In this document: positions 61,901 to 64,000 of the stretch, in pieces
How the letters are laid out: each line of letters starts with the position of its first letter
Position numbering within the stretch: the first letter of the stretch is position 1
Source: OFTM10 sp964344055
Lineage (GTDB): Bacteria; Actinomycetota; Acidimicrobiia; Acidimicrobiales; Aldehydirespiratoraceae
NCBI GenBank assembly: GCA_964344055.1
Contig: CAYFLT010000015.1
Coordinates: 4,788 to 68,787 of the forward strand
Reading direction: 5' to 3'
DNA: 64,000 bases
Made by a program: the position numbers and the translations under genes
The notes under the pieces: generated by a model
The model's database searches: none
What the model saw: the letters and a program-made list of their open reading frames with translations, nothing else
Told to the model about the DNA's origin: nothing

Positions 61901-63935
61901 GTAGGGCGGCGGCCCGTTCGCCGAGCGCACGGTTGGCGTCGTCGTGGAGATCGAGCTGGTGGCGGTAGTGGAACGCCTGCTCGAAGTGGTTCGCGATGGT
62001 GACCTCGTGCTCGCCGATCAACGACTCGGCCGACCGTTCGGTCCACTCGCCAACGGTGATGTGGAGGTCGGCGCGGACTCCCTTCAGCAGGCGCCGGTAG
62101 GCGGCATCGCGAATGAGGACGTGATGGAACCGGTACACCGGTTCGTCGCCCCAGTAGGTGCCGGTGGGCTCGATCAGCTCCTTGCGCCGGAGACGTTCCA
62201 GGGTGGCCGCGAGCCGAGGCCGGTCGTCGTCGCCACCCGCGGCTTGGACTGCGCCGATAGGGAACTCCGATCCCACCACCGAGGCGAGCTCGAGCACCCG
62301 GCGCTCCTCGGGAGCCATGCGTTCCACGCGACTGGCGAGCAGGGAGTTGATGGTCGGCACTTCGACGGCGTCGATGTCGATCACCATCTGCCAGTCGCCG
62401 CCGCGGTTGGAGATCACGCCGTCGTCGACGAGCATTCGCATCAGCTCGCGTACGAACAGCGGGTTGCCCTCGGTCGATTCGGGGATCTTGGCCAGCAGGT
62501 CGCGCGGCAGGGAGTCGGCGCCGAGGAGCTTTGCGGCCAGCTCGGAGGTGGCCCCGTGTGAGAGGCCTTCGAGGTTGACCACCTCGGCCACTCTGCGGCC
62601 GGGCTCGGTGATGACCGGCCGGACCTCGCGGATCTCGGGGCGGGCCAGGCCGACGACGAGCAACGGCACGGTCTGGACCCACTCGGCGAGATGTTCCAGG
62701 AGGTCGAGGAAGAGAGGCTCGGCCCATTGGATGTCGTCGACCACCAACACGACGGGTTGACTGCTGCCGAGCTGTTCGAACAGTCGGCGGACGGCGAAGA
62801 ACATCTCCTCGGTCGACCGGGTGGGTGCCGCTCCGACGAACCCGGCCAGCAACTCACCCACCCTCTCCGCGTCGTGCAGCTCGGCGACCGTGGCCTGCAC
62901 CAGTCGCGACACCTCATCGCCCGAATGGGCGTCGGTGATACCGGCCACACTGCGCAGCAGTTCGGCGATCGGTGCGAACGTGGCCGTGCCGGAGCGCTCG
63001 CAGCGAAGCTCGAAGGCCGAGGTGCCCCCCTCGGCCGCGGCCTGCATCTCGCGGGCCAGCCGCGTCTTGCCCACGCCCGGCGAGCCGATCACGGTGACCA
63101 TCCGGGCTCGACGCTCGAGGATGGTGTCCTCCAACACCACCCGGAGCCGGCGAAGCTCGTCCTCGCGACCCACGAACGGAGCCACGACCTCGGCGGACAC
63201 CTGCTGGGTGGGCACCACCTCGTAGGAGCCGACCGGGTCCTCCTTGCCCTTGGCCTTGATCTCGCGGCGTTCGCCGTAGTCGACGGTGGTTCGGGTGAGT
63301 CGCCAGGTCGGTTCACCGACCAGCACGAATCCCGGCGTGCATGCAGCTTCGAGACGGGCCGCGGTGTTGAGCGAGTCGCCCACGATGTCCTCGTCGTCGT
63401 CGGCGATCACCACCTCGCCGGTGTTGACACCGACCCGCAGTCCCACCTCCACCCCGTGCCGGGTGGAGATGTGGCGGCGGATCTCGTCGAACTCCTCCTG
63501 CAGCGACAGTCCGCATCGAACGGCCCGTTCGGCGTCGTCTTCGGCCATCTCGGGCACGCCGAACAGGGCCATCAAACCATCACCGATGAACTTGTAGACC
63601 GTGCCGCCATGGCCCTCGATCACCCGCCGAGCCATCTCCCGGTAGCGGCCCATCGCGTCGCGCGACGATTCGGCGTCGACCTGCTCACCGAACGCCGTCG
63701 AGCCGACCAGATCGCAGAACAACGCCGTGACCGTCTTACGGACTGCATTGTCGGTTGGTTCGGTGGGGCTCGGAGACGCGGCGCCGTCGACCGGCGAGCC
63801 GCACCCGTCGCAGAAGCTGAGGTCGGCCGCGAGCTGACGACCACACGCTGAGCACGGGCGGCTCAGGGGTGACCCGCAACCACCGCAGAAGCGGGAGTCG
63901 GCCTGATTCTCGCGTCCGCACGCCCCGCAGTTCAT
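52986..63935 (-). CDS. giant zinc-ribbon / class III nucleotide cyclase / AAA ATPase / TPR / NTF2-array protein, 3,649 aa
   Basis: Order of parts: two zinc ribbons (Cys 3, 6, 17, 20 and 28, 31, 42, 45); a class III cyclase (about 65-235) with metal Asp residues in FCDLVGST (about 73) and KFIGDGLMALFG (about 117) and the transition-state Asn/Arg in VGDSLNTAARLE, so all catalytic residues are present; an AAA-type ATPase (about 255-430) with Walker A GSPGVGKTR and Walker B VVLVVDDIQW; winged-helix/TPR-like helices to about 1090; then about 20 NTF2/SnoaL-like units to the end. The start ATG 63935 places the ribbon at residue 1; a GTG at 63983 would add 16 residues. No membrane segment. It probably makes cAMP or cGMP in response to ligands or partners; which is unknown. 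Confidence 0.85.
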   Translation of the reverse strand: MNCGACGRENQADSRFCGGCGSPLSRPCSACGRQLAADLSFCDGCGSPVDGAASPSPTEPTDNAVRKTVTALFCDLVGSTAFGEQVDAESSRDAMGRYREMARRVIEGHGGTVYKFIGDGLMALFGVPEMAEDDAERAVRCGLSLQEEFDEIRRHISTRHGVEVGLRVGVNTGEVVIADDDEDIVGDSLNTAARLEAACTPGFVLVGEPTWRLTRTTVDYGERREIKAKGKEDPVGSYEVVPTQQVSAEVVAPFVGREDELRRLRVVLEDTILERRARMVTVIGSPGVGKTRLAREMQAAAEGGTSAFELRCERSGTATFAPIAELLRSVAGITDAHSGDEVSRLVQATVAELHDAERVGELLAGFVGAAPTRSTEEMFFAVRRLFEQLGSSQPVVLVVDDIQWAEPLFLDLLEHLAEWVQTVPLLVVGLARPEIREVRPVITEPGRRVAEVVNLEGLSHGATSELAAKLLGADSLPRDLLAKIPESTEGNPLFVRELMRMLVDDGVISNRGGDWQMVIDIDAVEVPTINSLLASRVERMAPEERRVLELASVVGSEFPIGAVQAAGGDDDRPRLAATLERLRRKELIEPTGTYWGDEPVYRFHHVLIRDAAYRRLLKGVRADLHITVGEWTERSAESLIGEHEVTIANHFEQAFHYRHQLDLHDDANRALGERAAALLSTAAERALEREDLAAAGALAARALDCVGDDSPGVAELLLVACEALLGTRNVAAGAPLVDRLGEVAAGNARLEAWVECFRAELTIYTDPEGLQGAEHRADAAARQLDELGDQAGVAKARLQRAAALARLGRIGDCEGELDLALSAARAVDDRRRVTAVLGAAPIAALWGPSPVPRAGGRCLDVVRLLRITSGSPAVEATSMRCQAVLEALRGRHDTARTMLDSARTSLEELGLGHGLLETEMYAGLVELLADDPVAAEPHLRRAHSGLGRMGIGADTGQAAAHLARALLLQGRLDEAEALAAESDALAGQNPQTAIVSRSVQAEVLAARGDHDEAITLAEEAVRLAAGTDILVDHANAVASLARVLGTAGNVGSATAATAEAAALYEQKGATVVAVDVAQQEGRERPPSPPAQTIETPTTLQHPLERLTDVFVERLFDDDFDTIRDELFEPDFERQDRRSSVSFPAVDLDGFRSTALALGSLQAPTIHRGPLIAVRDHGYLGTATTTYPGGEVNTSLVIVEEGPTGRIGRLIVFAPDDLTDALTELHGLHAKTLDFPRRLDHQRLSGFMQAVHRKDADQILATFSPHLEVVDHRPAAWPVQGYGEWTERIRSLLDVSDTVVGFAESIFAATPHGVGVYMQVWRFGGEDGSEQVSRFVNLYVNDLATGLAVRHEFFDELEVDRALARHEEIQREREASSPRPNTAVVVGGIVNAIARTGEAGIAEVAADPDRLLADPRSPFGVTERRVLAVHQDWLSLLEVQLADGTWGFSVEELDDDGLLEDWQVFGADRLLEAADHLSARAMVRPIPHESLRVTLEFAGATRARDVDRFAAITTDDYVLVDDRELGYGELAKTDNLAILENLENAKAPGVLISVEIVASADNAVLARNAIYDGEAGALFEGQVNLGLLEVCNGQVARIELLAEDDLDGAMVRFEALAGTSSEPASSPTGDERWNASARAAVELARSIAGGDHDRFTACTTPELVLDDRRSGQDARYEGRETVVDGLRQPVLGTDRYTARSEVIAIRGSDLALLGVEMTPADHSIDAQVEFLALSRVSGRQVDLVVLFDRKDLVAALEALDDIYALELDPIERLYVRAFSSLTQAYGRKDLDRLLAGLAPSIEAIDHRQIGWPTQGLDDMRERFRSLFDASDSLVVVVEAFHSIVPDEGIMILTEVFRFIGDDGSEQTSRLLVVGVGDPVTGLTVRSEFFDADQVDAASASLDECRAERVVGWPRPNEAVVVGGLVNVIVRGGVGEITAVVADPERLLADPRSPFGITERRLLAVHQDWLSLLEVQLADGTWGFSVEELDGDGLLADWQVFGADRLRQAVDHFSARTLARPVPHDSLRVADEFAGANRAKDVDRFAAITTDDYVAVDDRELGWGELTKAANLSILENATTQAELIPVEVVASADNAVLARSALYDGEAGSLFEGQVSLTLAEVRDGQVASVELLAHDDLDGAMARFEELAIRSSEPEFWNGAHRLVSRQLALLNESDFDGWATNLGADYVFEDRQKIVGTPGGDIAQRMRELEVSSQVGSPRLVVGAPIAARGDDLVVVEAALTYESTGAESRFLGLAQRSGDKLIRAVVFDADDVMAAVEELDRLYAETLDPVAAAHIVVRSRGMRLVSNDQYHEMQHGFHPEMVLVDHRPVGWGVLTAEDTNRRFGSLHGHGTPQLWMERDHVVSPGVICSTHVVRAGIGEDAPGSSRSLQVYGFDAPTGLLRWIDEYGPDDLDSALERCHEIDVMQSGDLANRAVRVGGAVGFAVGRLDLAETRLLAPEVDVASEEPIVAAAADATARLEALGFGSVDRKVVAIRGGHLALIDVRLADGTWIYSLEEIDEVDRLVSVRQFGEDQFLAAVNALEERWFELDPSIAPENGPMILEAMSALRAVDAETFAPFLHADFTIVDHRPVSLGSLDRAGYLEFIRAGSSLDEGIQVGREVHAISDRGFVVSAMRLRGHDGIDAVESSASTGVMLIEDGQFIRSEGFPLGDVDRALAVYEAAVGQPEPEHWNEAHRLSSELIPRWADGTGLSHLMADDVIMEDHRGVVGGTYRGKDDVLAALSSPTGVGLDHLEWVGRTDPIAVRGEHLSLTAVELVAGDDELTLAWLVLNEWNDDGLLQRRVVFEADDLAAAVAELERSHQADRDPVEALSLGEYADLNRAVGERELEGIVDKLDPNVEVVDHRPLGWPNHGLDEWADRLRSLDESVESSVAVNERYYRVSPNGGVFSQRHRTRTTEGATPTQGHIIVSCMNPASGHATRIEQFDESDLAGALARDDELKARLTPLDTCRAVVIGGAVNMLARSRRTLALAGIVSPHCLVEHADGTTTSVVSQDDLRTAGFGGPARHVVAVRGERLALIDMRLSDGTWLYSLEEIDEIGQLVRVRQFGDDQLTSAMDHLDSRWLELDPSMAPQNGEAIVEAVKAIRAGDTEALAALTADDFESVDHRWLSTHSGGRAGWLAFGGLGDELGVFLAQVVHAFDDHGFVASFATLRGHPGDDYLESNLSTSLCTVRNGKLTRGEIFDEDRLEEALARFAELTSDQLGGEPAVSIELVNRATTIMERDFDVVDDVIAVRADQHALVEVEADDGTELALVTVSGSGDLVADHRFAVEELPTALRALDRRYAEAMAALMAPDYVMEIHSELFAMASSSGVDEAVDIQTSINEGHHTVIAKVLRVTDHLIQFIVSSMTLRSGGDRWKSEYVGLGREVGGLIDLTETWDIDDIEAANARYDELEAELRAADDLLTPELVNAATRWLDAERPADEREVVAVRLDLAALVAQPSDGREPQLVLVTAEPGGWSTAEYEADQLGPALADLDRAWIRLLGDRCPIGADVLAEAAAAHHPPDPERLAVVLADDFEVVAHNFLGAIDAGDGSVKVDHMTAAGDDYGNVVFRKVHALADHVVFSRLEIWRGGAGNDPLAMTLLMVALEQDGKFARQEQWDVDDFDAAYAHFKELARELAETT
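57480..58125 (-). repeat. internal 1.6-kb-period duplication in the giant gene, copy 2
   Basis: This stretch closely matches 59080-59730 at DNA level; for example GAGCTCTTCCACCGAGAA begins at 57975 here and at 59580 there (1,605 bp, 535 codons). It encodes the unit pair with LADPRSPFGITERRLLAVHQ and ITTDDYVAVDDRELGWGEL. Confidence 0.8.
59080..59730 (-). repeat. internal 1.6-kb-period duplication in the giant gene, copy 1
   Basis: It encodes LADPRSPFGVTERRVLAVHQ and ITTDDYVLVDDRELGYGEL, nearly the same as the copy at 57480-58125. An extra nine bases in one unit shift the period from 1,605 to 1,596 bp along its length. Confidence 0.8.
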
Positions 63936-64000
63936 CCTCGCCCCCCTGACCACGCTCACGGAGATCTCCCCAGACCTGCTCACTGAAATTCCCCACCTTT

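Overview
The window is about 64 kb of high-GC DNA with dense, mostly short-spaced genes. It looks like a draft scaffold or metagenome-assembled genome of an actinobacterium, most likely class Acidimicrobiia (Ilumatobacter-like). The reasons are a DUF3566 membrane protein directly followed by tRNA-Ile(GAT), a mycothiol-dependent isomerase-type protein, a DUF222/HNH endonuclease, abundant CoA-ester metabolism, and many genes with a TANNNT hexamer 6-9 nt before the start codon and no Shine-Dalgarno, the actinobacterial leaderless pattern. Taxonomy is inference. There are three runs of N (13637-13665, 38151-38160, 48895-48994), each inside a gene.

Layout. 1-4.5 kb: a truncated D-aminoacylase, DUF3566 protein, tRNA-Ile, a 50-aa membrane peptide, an NAD-binding dehydrogenase, and a FliA/WhiG-type sigma factor preceded by two matches to its own promoter class. 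4.5-16.6 kb: lipoprotein, membrane reductase and acyltransferase genes, acetoacetyl-CoA synthetase, a UGA-containing (selenocysteine) glutathione peroxidase with a SECIS hairpin, a D-2-hydroxyacid dehydrogenase, an acetoacetate decarboxylase-like protein, an amidohydrolase, a class II aldolase and a crotonase. 16.6-39 kb: HNH endonuclease, HDOD protein, glutaminyl-tRNA synthetase, MFS and TSUP transporters, carboxylesterase, GMC and FMN oxidoreductases, PHP phosphatase, epoxide-hydrolase-like protein, a FadB/FadJ-type beta-oxidation fusion, a MacB-like ABC operon, and a truncated hemoglobin.

39.2-49.0 kb is the most unusual block. A divergent pair of membrane proteins with matching N-terminal zinc ribbons flanks one tightly packed operon: zinc-ribbon membrane protein, small membrane protein, two dynamin-like GTPases of IniA and IniC size, an acidic protein carrying a 29-residue RDD repeat, and an Hsp70-type ATPase whose usual substrate-binding domain is replaced by tandem zinc ribbons. 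It resembles the mycobacterial iniBAC envelope-stress operon but has extra parts.

49-64 kb: two small enzyme genes, then a decayed island (about 50.7-52.7 kb) with two 37-bp copies of a tRNA-Arg 3' half, a truncated kinase, a gene fragment and a small two-gene operon. It is followed by an uninterrupted 10.95-kb gene for a 3,649-residue protein: zinc ribbons, class III nucleotide cyclase, AAA-type ATPase, TPR-like region and about 20 NTF2/SnoaL-like units in a four-type repeating order. The giant protein's zinc ribbon has the same spacing and much the same sequence as that of the Hsp70-like protein, a possible link between the two blocks.
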